A DNA stretch of 64,000 nucleotides from Thiocapsa rosea (GCF_003634315.1 NZ_RBXL01000001.1:4258501-4322500); one strand, 5' to 3'; counted from the first letter of the stretch, positions 42,691 to 55,005 are shown. Program-made: numbers and translations. Notes: generated by a model from the sequence alone, not told the origin.

Positions 42691-43368
42691 ATGATCGGAT
42701 CAAGATCCACCACTCGGCGCGAGATAACGACACTGGTCTGCGCCTTTCTCATGTTGTTCGGAGGGACCGAAGCGATGGCCGTCGAGGAACCGGATTACAG
42801 GGTTGTTCGAACCTTTTCCGATTTCGAGCTTCGTCGTTATCCGTCGTATGCGGTGGCTGAAACCGAGGTCGCCGGCCCCTTCGACGAGGCAGGGAATCAG
42901 GCGTTCCGCATCCTTGCGGGCTACATCTTCGGAGATAACCGCGCGGACACCAAGATCGAGATGACGGCGCCGGTCACCCAGCGGCCGGCGGCGGGCGAGG
43001 GTGAGCGCATCGAGATGACCGCGCCCGTGGTGCAGCGCCCGGCGAGCGGTACCGAGGGCGAGACCTTTGTGGTCAGCTTCGTCATGCCGGATCGGTTTAC
43101 GCTGGACACCCTGCCCGAGCCCGTCGACCCGCGGGTGCGGTTGCGTGAAGAGCCCGGCAAGCTGATGGCGGTGCGGCGCTATTCCGGACGCTGGACCGAG
43201 ACGCGTTATCGCGAGAACGAGGCTCAACTCCTGCGTGCCGTCGAGGAGGCCGGACTGAAGCCCCTCGCCGCGCCCGTCTATGCGCGCTACAACTCGCCCT
43301 TCTCGCTCTGGCTCATGCGGCGTAACGAGGTCATGGTCGAGGTCGCGGAGACCGGGACGAATCCCTGA
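42691..43368 (+). CDS. SOUL-family haem-binding protein, exported
   Basis: The 225-residue protein from ATG 42691 starts with a signal peptide (LVCAFLMLFGGTEAMAVE). The SOUL/HBP fold follows: YRVVRTFSDFELRRYPSYAVAE, AFRILAGYIFGDN, KIEMTAPVTQRP repeated as IEMTAPVVQRP, and VSFVMPDRFTLDTLPEP. SOUL proteins bind tetrapyrroles or act as chaperone-like carriers. Periplasmic location is inferred. Confidence 0.9.
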   Translation: MIGSRSTTRREITTLVCAFLMLFGGTEAMAVEEPDYRVVRTFSDFELRRYPSYAVAETEVAGPFDEAGNQAFRILAGYIFGDNRADTKIEMTAPVTQRPAAGEGERIEMTAPVVQRPASGTEGETFVVSFVMPDRFTLDTLPEPVDPRVRLREEPGKLMAVRRYSGRWTETRYRENEAQLLRAVEEAGLKPLAAPVYARYNSPFSLWLMRRNEVMVEVAETGTNP

Positions 43369-43417
43369 TCGAGTGCGACGCGCATCTGTGCGCACTCGAC
43401 CTGCCTCGACGCGGTTT

Positions 43418-43606
43418 TCAACGGGTCTCGATGGATTGCTCCGAGAGCATCGGCGCCGCGCCGGACGTCCCGGCCTGTTCCTTTTCGCGTGCCTCGGCGT
43501 CCTCGCGCCGGATGCGGCGGATCACGGCGAGCTGCCACAGACAAAAGCCCATGGCGCTGCCGAAAAAGAGGAGCGCCTGGAGTGATTTGAAGGTGGAGTA
43601 TTCCAT
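43418..43606 (-). CDS. Small single-helix membrane protein
   Basis: This 62-residue protein has one hydrophobic helix (LQALLFFGSAMGFCLWQLAV), a basic RRIRRED patch and a polar tail. ATG 43606 has GGAGG upstream, so translation is likely. The family is unknown. Confidence 0.6.
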   Translation of the reverse strand: MEYSTFKSLQALLFFGSAMGFCLWQLAVIRRIRREDAEAREKEQAGTSGAAPMLSEQSIETR

Positions 43607-43771
43607 CTGGCCTCCGTTTGGCTGAATTGCGGTTTGATGGTTGGTGATCGATCCGACGCCGTGCTCCGGCTTGCGCAGATCGCACCGCGTGGCTCCTCGA
43701 AGATCGTTTCAACCGGACCGCCGCTCAACGCTGTCCTTTACATGGAATTCCGAAACCGCGTCGGGCGCGCT

Positions 43772-44095
43772 TCAGTCCCACATCACATAGGCGTCGTCCG
43801 CCGCCGCCGCGGTCAGCAGCTCGATCAAGGGCAGCGCCCGATGCGCGAGACTGACGTACTGGCCGTCTTTGCCGTCTCGCGGAGCCGCTTGAGAGCCGCT
43901 CGGAGTCGGGTCGAGCGGCGTTTCCGCATGCTCCTCCACCGCGGCCTTGAGTTTCGTCAGGGCGGCGGGGATGTCCTCCGGCATGAGCGCCCCGGGGACC
44001 GCACCGCTGTGTCCCATCAGCTTGAGGAGCGTGACGGCCACGTCCCCGAACATGGTGATATCGGCATACGCCTTGGTTCGAAATGTAACCAGCAT
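43772..44095 (-). CDS. DUF1840 family protein
   Basis: This 107-residue protein has the family opening MLVTFRTKAYADITMFGDVA and MGHSGAVPGALMPEDIPAAL. It is common in gamma- and betaproteobacteria with no assigned role. The Pro/Ser-rich middle is probably a linker between two helical parts. Confidence 0.88.
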   Translation of the reverse strand: MLVTFRTKAYADITMFGDVAVTLLKLMGHSGAVPGALMPEDIPAALTKLKAAVEEHAETPLDPTPSGSQAAPRDGKDGQYVSLAHRALPLIELLTAAAADDAYVMWD

Positions 44096-44301
44096 GAACG
44101 ATGACCTCGACCTGGCTGAGTGTGTCCCGGGCGGACGGCAGACCAGAATAGCGCAACTCGCTCCGGCAGGTGCGACCTCAGCGCGAAGGTCGCGGGGGGC
44201 GATCCCGAGCCGTCGACGACCCTTTCAATCCGGCCGGCAAGCGCTAGAATGCGGTGCTCGGGCCCGCTTCGGGGATCGCACGGCCCACTCGCCGATCTCA
44301 G

Positions 44302-44388
44302 TTAAACCGCGCCAGCCCCAGCGGTCGTCACGTCTGCCGGGGCCGATCCCATCCAAAAACATCGCATACCGCGCCGGGCGCGGTTTAA
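44302..44388. repeat. Full TTAAACCGCG family repeat
   Basis: An 87-bp copy of the type CATCCAAAAACATCGCATAC, almost identical to that at 48519-48604. It ends seven bases before the glnS ATG, so the gene's AAGGG ribosome site begins inside its last base pairs. Confidence 0.88.
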
Positions 44389-44395
44389 GGGCACT

Positions 44396-46069
44396 ATGAG
44401 CGACACCGTCGAGACGCCACGCACCAACTTTATCCGCCAGATCATCGAGGCCGATCTGGCCGCCGGCAAGCACACGCACATCGTCACGCGCTTCCCGCCG
44501 GAGCCGAACGGTTATCTGCATATCGGGCACGCCAAGTCCATCGTTCTGAACTTCGGTCTTGCGCAGGCGTTCGGCGGCACCTGCAATCTGCGCTTCGACG
44601 ATACCAACCCGCACAAGGAAAACGTCGAGTTCGTCGACTCCATCAAAGCGGATGTGCGTTGGCTCGGTTTCGACTGGGGCGATCGGGTCTATTTCGCATC
44701 GGATTACTTCGAGCAACTCTACGGGTTTGCGATCGAGCTGATCGAGAAGGGCCTCGCCTATGTCTGCGATCTGAACGCCGAGGAGACGCGCAACTACCGC
44801 GGGACCCTCACCGAGCCCGGCCGCGACAGCCCCTACCGCGATCGCACGGTCGAAGAGAATCTGGACCTCTTCAGGCGGATGCGCGCCGGCGAGTTCCCGG
44901 ACGGCGCCCGCACCCTGCGTGCGCGCATCGACATGGCCTCCCCGAACATCAACCTGCGAGACCCGGTGCTCTATCGGATCAAGCACGGGGTCGTCCATCA
45001 TCAGACTGGCTCCGCCTGGTGTCTCTATCCGACCTACGACTACACGCATCCCATCTCCGATGCGCTCGAAGGCATCACGCACTCGCTGTGCACGCTCGAG
45101 TTCGAGGACCATCGCCCGCTCTACGACTGGTGCGTGAACAACGTCTCGGTGCCCTGCAAGCCGCGTCAGATCGAGTTCAGCCGGCTGAATCTCGAATACA
45201 CGGTCATGAGCAAGCGCCGCCTGACCGAGCTGGTCGGCGAGCGTCATGTCCATGGCTGGGACGACCCGCGCATGCCGACCGTCGCCGGCTTGCGACGCCG
45301 CGGCTACACGCCGGGTGCGATCCGCGACTTCTGCGAGCGGGTCGGGATCACCAAATCGGACAATCTGGTCGAGATGGCGTTGCTCGAGAGCACGATCCGC
45401 GAAGACCTGGATGCGACCGCGCCGCGTCGGATGGCCGTGCTGCGGCCGCTGAAGGTGGTCATCACCAACTATCCGGAGGGTCGAACCGAGTCGATCGAGG
45501 CACGCAATCATCCCAAGGATGCTGAGATGGGCGAGCGCGCGGTCCCGTTCGGTCGCGAGATCTATATCGACCGGACCGACTTCGAAGAGATCCCTCCGAA
45601 GGGGTTCAAGCGTTTGGTGCCCGGCGGCGAGGTCCGCTTGCGCAACGGTTATGTGATTCGCTGCGACGAGGTCGTGAAGGATGCCGAGGGTGCGGTCGTC
45701 GCCTTGCATGCGAGCGCGGATCTCGACACGCTCGGCCGCGATCCTCAGGGCCGCAAGGTGAAAGGCGTCATTCATTGGGTCTCGGCCGAGCACGGGATTC
45801 GGGCCGAGATCAGGCTTTACGACCGTCTGTTCCGCGTTCCGGTACCGGGCGGCGGTGGAGCGGATTTCCGCGGCGACATCAATCCCGAGTCCTTGCGCAT
45901 CCTGACCGACGCGGTCCTCGAGCCCGCCTTGCAGGGCGCGGCGCCCGGCGAGCGCTTCCAGTTCGAGCGCGAGGGTTATTTCGTGGTCGATGCCGATGCG
46001 ACGCCCGAGCGGCCGGTCTTCAACCTGACCGTCGGGCTGCGCGACACCTGGGGCAAGGGCCGATCATGA
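44396..46069 (+). CDS. glnS: Glutaminyl-tRNA synthetase
   Basis: It charges tRNA-Gln directly with glutamine. At 557 residues (E. coli 554) it is a class I enzyme with [15 protein letters not shown] (HIGH motif), [10 protein letters not shown] and the KMSKS variant VMSKRRL near residue 266. The C-terminal anticodon-binding barrel is complete. Its direct presence argues for a gamma/betaproteobacterial lineage. It starts just after an intergenic repeat and overlaps the next gene by ATGA. Confidence 0.97.
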   Translation: MSDTVETPRTNFIRQIIEADLAAGKHTHIVTRFPPEPNGYLHIGHAKSIVLNFGLAQAFGGTCNLRFDDTNPHKENVEFVDSIKADVRWLGFDWGDRVYFASDYFEQLYGFAIELIEKGLAYVCDLNAEETRNYRGTLTEPGRDSPYRDRTVEENLDLFRRMRAGEFPDGARTLRARIDMASPNINLRDPVLYRIKHGVVHHQTGSAWCLYPTYDYTHPISDALEGITHSLCTLEFEDHRPLYDWCVNNVSVPCKPRQIEFSRLNLEYTVMSKRRLTELVGERHVHGWDDPRMPTVAGLRRRGYTPGAIRDFCERVGITKSDNLVEMALLESTIREDLDATAPRRMAVLRPLKVVITNYPEGRTESIEARNHPKDAEMGERAVPFGREIYIDRTDFEEIPPKGFKRLVPGGEVRLRNGYVIRCDEVVKDAEGAVVALHASADLDTLGRDPQGRKVKGVIHWVSAEHGIRAEIRLYDRLFRVPVPGGGGADFRGDINPESLRILTDAVLEPALQGAAPGERFQFEREGYFVVDADATPERPVFNLTVGLRDTWGKGRS

Positions 46070-46650
46070 GGGGAGGCGCACCGGACAACCTCGACCCGCT
46101 GCGCGCCCTGATCCCTTGGCACGAGCGTCGTGCCGCGGATCTCGGTCTGCGTCTTTACGCGTCGTTCGTCTCCCCGGCAGCGATCCTGCGGGCGTTCCGA
46201 CGCGATGCGCTGCAGGCCAGAACGCTCGCGCAAGGTCTCTCCGAAGAGCAGGGGAGGGCTCGGATCCGGATCGCGCGCTTTCCGGGGATCGAGGAGAGCA
46301 GCCGCGACTGGTCCGTCTACATGACGCTCGACCACCTCGTCATGGTCAATACCGCCGTCATGGTCCTGATCCACGCGATCTGCACCGATCACAATCACGG
46401 TGCCGAGATCGTTTTGGAGGACGTCCGGCCGCATGATGATGCCGGACCGGACAGGATCACGGCGTTGGGGGCGGCGGTCGAGCGCTACACGGACGTGGTC
46501 CAGCGATTGGGCACGCTGCGATCGCGCGAGCGGCACCCGCATCCTTGGTTCGGTCCGCTTAATGCACGTCAGTGGCACGCCGTGGCCGCGATCCACAATC
46601 GCACGCATCGCGCTCAGATCGAAAAGATCCTGCGGCGTCTTCGGGCATGA
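46066..46650 (+). CDS. DinB-like helical protein
   Basis: This 194-residue helical protein has the spaced histidines of a DinB four-helix bundle: [10 protein letters not shown] near residue 85 and [12 protein letters not shown] near the end. Members bind metal and act in thiol transfer or stay uncharacterised. It overlaps glnS and the following gene by ATGA at both ends, so it is cotranslated with them. Confidence 0.7.
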   Translation: MRGGAPDNLDPLRALIPWHERRAADLGLRLYASFVSPAAILRAFRRDALQARTLAQGLSEEQGRARIRIARFPGIEESSRDWSVYMTLDHLVMVNTAVMVLIHAICTDHNHGAEIVLEDVRPHDDAGPDRITALGAAVERYTDVVQRLGTLRSRERHPHPWFGPLNARQWHAVAAIHNRTHRAQIEKILRRLRA

Positions 46651-47324
46651 GCTCGGGCGAGAGGATGCAAGGCATCGACGCGCTCGGTCACCTGTATCGC
46701 GATCTGGTCGACTGTCGGCGTTGCCCCGGGATGCAGGGGCCGCCCGTGCACGGTCAGGCGGTCGTCTCGCCGGTCATGATGGTCGGCCAAGCCCCGGGCA
46801 CGCGCGAGATCCTGCAGGGCATTCCGTTTTGCTGGACCGCGGGCAAGACGCTCTTTCGTTGGTTCGAGTCCATCGGGATCGACGAGTCGACCTTTCGCAG
46901 CCGCGCCCTCATGAGCGCGGTCTGCCGCTGTTTTCCCGGCAAAGCCCCGAAAGGCGGCGACCGCGTTCCCGATGCCGCCGAAGTCGAGCGCTGCAGCGGC
47001 TGGTGGCGCACGGAGGTCGAGCTTTCGCGGCCCCGATTGATCATCCCGGTCGGCAAGCTCGCCATCGTCCAGTTCATGGCGTCCAAGCGTCTGAACGATG
47101 TTGTCGGAGCCCAATGGTCTTATCGCTCCCCGAGTGGGTTGGAGGCCGACCTCATCCCGCTCCCGCACCCCTCGGGCGCCTCGACCTGGTTCAAGATGGA
47201 GCCGGGTAAGACCCTGCTGGAGGTGGCGTTGTCCCTCATCGACGCGCACCCGGCCTGGCAAGAGATTCGGACTGGGTCTGCCATGGGGCGTGCGTCGCCC
47301 GCCCATCGGGGCGGCGCTGCCTAA
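46647..47324 (+). CDS. Uracil-DNA glycosylase superfamily protein
   Basis: This 225-residue protein belongs to the UDG-like fold: CRRCPGM in the N-terminal part, MMVGQAPGTREILQGIPFC resembling motif 1 (GQAPG-x-E), LIIPVGKLAIVQF and the C-terminal PHPSGASTWF (motif H-P-S-G). The cysteines could support an iron-sulfur cluster as in family 4/5 enzymes, but I count fewer than expected. Uracil removal is plausible, not certain. It ends in a repeat-derived TAA. Confidence 0.8.
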   Translation: MSSGERMQGIDALGHLYRDLVDCRRCPGMQGPPVHGQAVVSPVMMVGQAPGTREILQGIPFCWTAGKTLFRWFESIGIDESTFRSRALMSAVCRCFPGKAPKGGDRVPDAAEVERCSGWWRTEVELSRPRLIIPVGKLAIVQFMASKRLNDVVGAQWSYRSPSGLEADLIPLPHPSGASTWFKMEPGKTLLEVALSLIDAHPAWQEIRTGSAMGRASPAHRGGAA

Positions 47325-47357
47325 ACCGCGTCCAGAGCGAAACGCGTCATTTTCACG
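47322..47357. repeat. Half TTAAACCGCG repeat, left end only
   Basis: It reads TAAACCGCGTCCAGAGCGAA followed by CGCGTCATTTTCACG, and matches the left end of the copies at 40049 and 50271. No right terminus follows. It supplies the stop of the glycosylase gene. Confidence 0.75.
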
Positions 47358-47411
47358 ATCCTGTGTCGCACCCGCGCCGTCCCATTCCGCCGATCACCTC
47401 CGGAGAGCACC

Positions 47412-48521
47412 ATGAAAGCAAGAGCCGCCGTCGCTTGGGAGCCCGCAAAGCCCCTGTCCATCGAGGAGATCGAGGTCGAGGGTCCGAAGGAGGGCGAGGT
47501 CCTGCTCAAGGTCATCGCCTCGGGCGTCTGCCATACGGATGCCTTCACGCTGTCCGGCCAGGATCCGGAGGGTGCCTTCCCCTGCGTGCTCGGTCACGAG
47601 GGCGGCTGCGAGGTGGTGGAATGCGGGCCGGGCGTGAAGGGTCTGAAGCCGGGGGACCATGTCATCCCGCTCTATATCCCGGAGTGCGGCGACTGCGAAT
47701 ACTGCAACTCGACCAAGTCCAACCTCTGCCAATCCATCGCCTCGACGGTCTGGACCGGCTACATGCCGGACGGCACACGTCGCTTCTCGCACAAGGGCAA
47801 GCCGATCTTCCACTACATGGGCTGCTCGACCTTCTCCGAATATACGGTCGTGCCCGAGATCGCCCTGGCGAAGATCAATCCCGCGGCACCGCTCGACAAG
47901 GTCTGCCTGCTCGGCTGCGGTATCACCACCGGCATCGGTGCGGTCTTGAACACGGCCAAGGTGGAGGCCGGCTCGACGGTTGCCGTCTTCGGCCTCGGCG
48001 GGATCGGCCTGTCCGTCATCCAGGGCGCGGTGATGGCGAAGGCGGCCCGCATCATCGCGGTGGATCTCAACTCGGCCAAGTTCGAGATGGCGCGAGCGCT
48101 CGGCGCCACCGACTGCATCAACCCGAGTGAGCTGACCGGCAGCGTCACCGAGGCGATCGTCGAGATGACCCACGGCGGTGTGGATTACTCCTTCGAATGC
48201 ATCGGCAACGTGGACGTGATGCGACAGGCGCTTGAGTGCTGCCGTATGGGCTGGGGTGTCTCGACCATCATCGGTGTCGCCGGCGCCGGACAGGAGATCC
48301 GCACCCGGCCGTTTCAACTGGTGACCGGCCGCACCTGGAAGGGCAGCGCCTTCGGCGGGGTCAAGGGCCGCACCCAGCTGCCGGGCTATGTCGAGCAATA
48401 CCTGGCCGGCGAGATCGAGGTGGACCGCATGGTGACCCACACCATGCCGCTGGACGACATCAACCGCGCATTCGATCTCATGCACAGCGGCGAAAGCATC
48501 CGCTCCGTGATCCTGTTCTAA
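47412..48521 (+). CDS. frmA: S-(hydroxymethyl)glutathione dehydrogenase (class III alcohol dehydrogenase)
   Basis: It oxidises the glutathione-formaldehyde adduct with NAD. The 369-residue enzyme has catalytic zinc ligands in SGVCHTDAF and [10 protein letters not shown], the structural-zinc cysteines in [15 protein letters not shown], and the NAD fold [17 protein letters not shown]. It is paired with the esterase that completes formaldehyde detoxification, although a full intergenic repeat lies between them. The TAA stop is the repeat's left edge. Confidence 0.95.
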   Translation: MKARAAVAWEPAKPLSIEEIEVEGPKEGEVLLKVIASGVCHTDAFTLSGQDPEGAFPCVLGHEGGCEVVECGPGVKGLKPGDHVIPLYIPECGDCEYCNSTKSNLCQSIASTVWTGYMPDGTRRFSHKGKPIFHYMGCSTFSEYTVVPEIALAKINPAAPLDKVCLLGCGITTGIGAVLNTAKVEAGSTVAVFGLGGIGLSVIQGAVMAKAARIIAVDLNSAKFEMARALGATDCINPSELTGSVTEAIVEMTHGGVDYSFECIGNVDVMRQALECCRMGWGVSTIIGVAGAGQEIRTRPFQLVTGRTWKGSAFGGVKGRTQLPGYVEQYLAGEIEVDRMVTHTMPLDDINRAFDLMHSGESIRSVILF

Positions 48522-48604
48522 ACCGCGCCGGCTCCAGCGGGCGTCAAATCTGCCGGGGCCGATCCCATCCAAAAACATCGCATACCGCGCTGGGCGCGGT
48601 TTAA
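48519..48604. repeat. Full TTAAACCGCG family repeat between frmA and frmB
   Basis: An 86-bp copy with interior CATCCAAAAACATCGCATAC. The left edge is the frmA stop; the right edge TTTAA runs straight into the GGAGG ribosome site of frmB. Confidence 0.9.
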
Positions 48605-48614
48605 GGAGGTCACG

Positions 48615-49460
48615 ATGGAGCGCATCGAACGCATTCGCGAATTCGGCGGCTGGTTGGAGCGCTACACCCACGACTCCACCGTCTGCAACTGCCGCATGAC
48701 CTTCTCGGTCTACCTGCCGCCGCAGGCCGAGGCCGCCGCGGTCCCGTCCGTGTATTTTCTCTCCGGGCTGACCTGCACCGACGACAACTTTCGGGTCAAG
48801 GCCGGCGCCCAACGCTATGCCGCGGAGCTGGGTCTGGCGCTCGTGATGCCGGACACCAGTCCGCGCGGCGAGCAGGTGGCCGATGCGCCGGACCGTTACG
48901 ATCTTGGGCAGGGCGCCGGCTTCTACATCAACGCCGCACATGAGCCTTGGGCCGCGCACTATCGGATGTTCGACTATGTGAATCTGGAGCTGCCGGCCTT
49001 GGTGGAGCGCACGCTGCCGCTGATCCCCGGGCGGCGCTCCATCACCGGGCATTCGATGGGCGGGCACGGCGCCTTGATCAGCGCACTGAAGAACCCCGGC
49101 CTCTACCGCTCGGTGTCCGCCTTCGCGCCCATCTGCAACCCGGTCGAATCCGGCTGGGGTCGCGGTTGCTTCGCGGCCTATCTGGGCGACGACCCTGCGT
49201 GCTGGAAGGACTGGGACGCCACCGAGCTGATCCGCGCGGGTGCGGAGCCGATGCCCTTGTTCATCGATCAAGGCACTGACGACGAGTTTTTGCTCGAAGG
49301 CCAGCTCAGACCCGAGGCATTGTCACAAGCCTGCAAGGAACGCGGCATCCCGCTGATCCTGCGGATGCAGCCCGATTACGACCACAGCTACCACTTCATC
49401 GGGACCTTCATCGGGGAGCACCTGGCCTACCACGCGCGCGCCCTGACGGCCCGGAGCTGA
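48615..49460 (+). CDS. frmB: S-formylglutathione hydrolase
   Basis: This esterase of 281 residues hydrolyses S-formylglutathione to formate and glutathione, the second step after frmA. It has YFLSGLTCTDDNF and MPDTSPRGEQVAD, nucleophile GHSMGGHGALI, acid QGTDDEFL and catalytic His in DHSYHFI. ATG 48615 follows AAGGAGGT. It is probably cotranscribed with frmA across the repeat, which could tune the ratio of the two proteins. Confidence 0.95.
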   Translation: MERIERIREFGGWLERYTHDSTVCNCRMTFSVYLPPQAEAAAVPSVYFLSGLTCTDDNFRVKAGAQRYAAELGLALVMPDTSPRGEQVADAPDRYDLGQGAGFYINAAHEPWAAHYRMFDYVNLELPALVERTLPLIPGRRSITGHSMGGHGALISALKNPGLYRSVSAFAPICNPVESGWGRGCFAAYLGDDPACWKDWDATELIRAGAEPMPLFIDQGTDDEFLLEGQLRPEALSQACKERGIPLILRMQPDYDHSYHFIGTFIGEHLAYHARALTARS

Positions 49461-49488
49461 GCTCGCGCGTCCGCCCGATCGGCCCGTG

Positions 49489-49656
49489 TCATAGCCCGCC
49501 GACGCGCACGTAGATCAGACACCCCGCATCCGAAAACGGGGTGTGCTGGCTCATGTGTGGACTACGGATCCAGGTCCCTTCCGGATAGCGGCCGTGCTCG
49601 TCGGCGAATTCGCCCTCGAGGATCGGTCGAGGTGCGTCGCCGCCGTCGAAGGACAT
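49489..49656 (-). pseudogene. C-terminal fragment of a ChrR-like cupin
   Basis: The frame FDGGDAPRPILEGEFADEHG, then YPEGTWIRSPHMSQHTPFSD and GCLIYVRVGGL, is the C-terminal half of the cupin domain found in ChrR-type anti-sigma factors and related proteins. No N-terminal half precedes it in frame. The ATG at 49656 is not preceded by a ribosome site. It is likely a remnant. Confidence 0.6.
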
Positions 49657-49835
49657 GTTGCGACGGTCGATGCCCGCGTCAACGCACCCGTGAGGCCGAG
49701 CGCGTGATCCGTGGTCGGTCCAAGGGGTTTTCCGAAAATTTTTGACTCCCGAGGTTGTGCTGAGGCCAGGAGGCACAACTTCCCCCGCGTGCGCTCGTTA
49801 CATCACGTGAGCAGTTCAAAAAGGAGCTTATTCTC

Positions 49836-50273
49836 ATGTCCGTTCTTCGATCCGTCCGACACCACGCAGTCGCTGTGCTCGCCGCCCTCTCCCTCATCGG
49901 CGGGGCGGCGCAAGCCGACTCGACCCTGACCGCAGCCGAGGCGCTGGAGAAGTCCCGCGCCGGCGAGATCACCTTCATTGATATCCGCACCCCGGCCGAA
50001 TGGCGACAGACCGGAATCGCGACCGGCGCGCTTACGATCGATATGACCGCGCCGACCTTCGTGCAGGATCTCCTGAAAGCCGTCGAGGGTGATCGGAACG
50101 CCCCCATTGTTCTCATTTGTCGTACCGGAAACCGGACCGGCTACACTCGAGACGCCCTCGAGAAGCTGGGGTTCACCAACGTCTCGCATGTTCCGGAAGG
50201 CATGGCGGGAAGTCGGGCGGGTCCGGGCTGGGTGCGCCGAGGGCTACCGGTGGAAAGCTGCAAGACCTGTTGA
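49836..50273 (+). CDS. Exported rhodanese-domain protein
   Basis: The 145-residue protein has a signal peptide (VAVLAALSLIGGAAQA) and a rhodanese core with FIDIRTPAEWRQTGI and the active-loop Cys in ICRTGNRT. Periplasmic rhodaneses transfer or carry sulfane sulfur; the role here is not known, but fits a sulfur-oxidising host (inference). AAGGAG precedes the start. The stop TGA is the first bases of a repeat variant (TGAACCGCG). Confidence 0.88.
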   Translation: MSVLRSVRHHAVAVLAALSLIGGAAQADSTLTAAEALEKSRAGEITFIDIRTPAEWRQTGIATGALTIDMTAPTFVQDLLKAVEGDRNAPIVLICRTGNRTGYTRDALEKLGFTNVSHVPEGMAGSRAGPGWVRRGLPVESCKTC

Positions 50274-50354
50274 ACCGCGTCCAGAGCGAAATGCGTCACT
50301 TTCAGTTTGTGTTCAGCGTCGGAGGCTTCCTCGATCTTGGCGAGACGCGGTTTA
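50271..50354. repeat. TTAAACCGCG family repeat, GTCCAGAGCGA type
   Basis: It runs from TGAACCGCG to GACGCGGTTTAAA and has the sequence GTCCAGAGCGAAATGCGTCA near its left end. It provides the rhodanese gene's stop codon. Confidence 0.82.
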
Positions 50355-50375
50355 AAATTTAACCTTCTCAATCCA

Positions 50376-50461
50376 TCAAGCCGCGCCAGCTCCGTCAGTC
50401 GTCGGAGCTGGCGCGGCCAAGCCATCCAACACATGACGCATACCGCACCGGGCGCGGTTTA
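50376..50461. repeat. Full TTAAACCGCG family repeat, right end in kefB stop
   Basis: The palindrome GCGCCAGCTCCGTCAGTCGT / CGGAGCTGGCGCGGCC is followed by CATACCGCACCGGGCGCGGT and TTA. The last three bases are the stop of the antiporter on the minus strand. Confidence 0.85.
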
Positions 50462-52120
50462 GGACGTTGCATCGGCTTCGCTTCGGCGACGTATGATGGC
50501 CATGATGTTGTCCGCGGCAAAATCCACCGCGTCGCGGAAGGGGTACAGAATGACAGGGGCCCCCATCTGCCAGAGTTGCGCGCCTTGTGCGTCGTCGCGT
50601 GCGACGACGGCAATCTCGCCGGAGAACCGACGCTCGGCCAACGCATAGAGCAGGACGCGGTTTGAATCCAGTTCCGGCAGGGTGCTGATGGCCCAGCGCA
50701 GTCCATCCATGGGGAGACTATCCAAAAAGGCGGCGTCGTGACCATCGCCGAAGCGCACGTTCAAGTCGGTTTCGGCTAAGCGACGCACGACGTCCGGATC
50801 ACTATCCACACCGATCACCTGCAGGCCCTCGTCGCTCAGCCGTCGTGCCAAGCGGAGTCCGTAGCGGCCAAGCCCGATCACCAGTACCTCCGGCTGCGCC
50901 TCGTCCGAAGTGGTATCTTCATCGCCGAGTTCGCGGTAGGGTCGGCGTCGCTCGAACACCCCGAGCAGAGGCGCGAGCGTGCGGTACAAGGGATGCGAGT
51001 ACAGGATCATGTAGGTCGACAGTGTGATGGTGATCAGCCCGACCAAGGTTGTCAGCCCGAGTGCCTCCACCCCGACATGCCCTAGGCTGATGCCCATCGC
51101 CACGAAGACGATCGAGAATTCGCTGATCTGGGCCACCGTCAGACCCGCCAAAAACCCCGTTCGCTTGCGATAGCCCATCCCGCCCATGATGGCCATCACG
51201 ATCAACGGATTGCCGATCAGCACGAACAACGACAGCCAGATCGCGGGCCAGACCTCGGCACCGAGGGTCGTCATGTCAAGCTCGGCGCCGAGATGGATAA
51301 AAAAGAACAACAGCAGAAAGTCGCGGATGCCCGTCAGGCGCGCGCTGATGACCTCGCGATAGGCCGTCGATGCCAACGAGAAACCGGCCAGGAAGGCACC
51401 GGCTTCTTTGGAGAAGCCAACCCACTCGCCAAGGGCCGCGAGCCCGGTTCCCCACGCGATTGCGAAGATCAGGAGCAACTCCTGCGAGCGCGCGATGCGA
51501 TGCAGGAGATCCGGGAGCACGTAGCGCATCAGCACGAACATCAGCAGCGCTGCGGCCGCGATGCGCCCCACCAGCGCGATCGCGACGATCCAGGCCGACG
51601 CGTCGGCGCCCGTGCCGAGCGAACTCATCGCCATCATCGCCAGCACGACGGCGATATCCTGCACGATCAGGAAACCGATCGCGATGCGCCCGTGCAGCGC
51701 GTCGAGCTCGCCCTTGTCGGAGAGCAGCTTGACGATGATGATGGTGCTCGAGAAGGTCAGTGCGACCGCGACGTAGAGCGATTCGACCAGTCCCTTGCCC
51801 AGGGCCAGGATGATCAGGAAGCCGAAGACGATCGTAAAGGCGAGCTGGCCCAATCCGGTGGCCAAGGCGACCGGGCCGATGTCGCGCACCCGGGTGAGGT
51901 CGAGCTTCAGTCCCACCACGAACAGGAGCACCGCCACGCCGACCTGGGCGAGCACCTCGATCTGATCGTGGGAACTGACCAACGCGAATCCCGCCGGGCC
52001 GACCGCGATGCCGACGACGATGTAGGCGATCAGCAGGGGCTGTTTCAGGCTCACCGCAATCGCGCCCGCAACGGCCGCGATCACCATGAGGAGCGACAGC
52101 TCCGCAAAGGCATCGGTCAT
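50459..52120 (-). CDS. Kef-type (CPA2) cation/proton antiporter with RCK domain
   Basis: This 553-residue protein has about 11-13 membrane helices of the CPA2 family (GIAVGPAGFALVSSHDQI, LFVVGLKLDLTRV, FSSTIIIVKLLSDKGELD). A cytosolic RCK/TrkA-N domain starts near residue 405 (EVLVIGLGRYGLRLARRLSD). It resembles KefB/KefC, which release K+ in exchange for H+ during electrophile stress. ATG 52120 overlaps the small upstream ORF stop (ATGA). Aldehyde detoxification genes nearby would fit such a stress role, but this is inference. Confidence 0.92.
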   Translation of the reverse strand: MTDAFAELSLLMVIAAVAGAIAVSLKQPLLIAYIVVGIAVGPAGFALVSSHDQIEVLAQVGVAVLLFVVGLKLDLTRVRDIGPVALATGLGQLAFTIVFGFLIILALGKGLVESLYVAVALTFSSTIIIVKLLSDKGELDALHGRIAIGFLIVQDIAVVLAMMAMSSLGTGADASAWIVAIALVGRIAAAALLMFVLMRYVLPDLLHRIARSQELLLIFAIAWGTGLAALGEWVGFSKEAGAFLAGFSLASTAYREVISARLTGIRDFLLLFFFIHLGAELDMTTLGAEVWPAIWLSLFVLIGNPLIVMAIMGGMGYRKRTGFLAGLTVAQISEFSIVFVAMGISLGHVGVEALGLTTLVGLITITLSTYMILYSHPLYRTLAPLLGVFERRRPYRELGDEDTTSDEAQPEVLVIGLGRYGLRLARRLSDEGLQVIGVDSDPDVVRRLAETDLNVRFGDGHDAAFLDSLPMDGLRWAISTLPELDSNRVLLYALAERRFSGEIAVVARDDAQGAQLWQMGAPVILYPFRDAVDFAADNIMAIIRRRSEADATS

Positions 52121-52311
52121 CGCAACCCCGCCCATCGCGCATCCACGGTCACCGCATCGGCTCGCGCGGCCAACCAAATCGCGTCACGGCCCGTGTGCCT
52201 GGCCAAGCGCCGCGCCGAACCCTCTGTAACGCAGCCCGCCTGCTCGATCAGGACGCCGTGAGGCGATGTCCCGTAGGCGACGTCGGTATCGGCGTTGCGC
52301 TCGTTCCACAT
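52117..52311 (-). CDS. Small protein upstream of the Kef-type antiporter
   Basis: This 64-residue protein begins MWNERNADTDVAYGTSPHGV. It has GGAG upstream of ATG 52311 and overlaps the antiporter gene by ATGA, which supports translation. No membrane helix or family is recognised. It may be an ancillary subunit or a leader peptide. Confidence 0.5.
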   Translation of the reverse strand: MWNERNADTDVAYGTSPHGVLIEQAGCVTEGSARRLARHTGRDAIWLAARADAVTVDARWAGLR

Positions 52312-52545
52312 GTGCTCTCTGCTCCTCGTGTGGTGTCGTCGCAGTCCGGGGGATGATGCGACATCGTCGATCGAGATCGCAGTGCGCTCGGGCAAATCGG
52401 CAGGATCTCGGGAATTCGAACTCTCGTTGGGCGCATATCATCCTTGTGATGGCCGGAAGCCGCTGTGACTCAGCGGCTCCCGGTGGCTTTGCCGCATCCC
52501 GACGACGCCTCGCAGGCGGCGCGGGAGGCGATGCCGGATCTTAGG

Positions 52546-54879
<2,334 letters not shown>

Positions 54880-55005
54880 TTAGTTTTGGCGGCAATGCTG
54901 TGTCAGTCTGCTGTATCGGTCTGCTCCGTCGGTCGGGTGTGCTCCGCGAGGCACGGCACACCCCGGGCAGGGTCCGAGCGGGATGAGGCCGGGGGGTGAC
55001 CTCCT

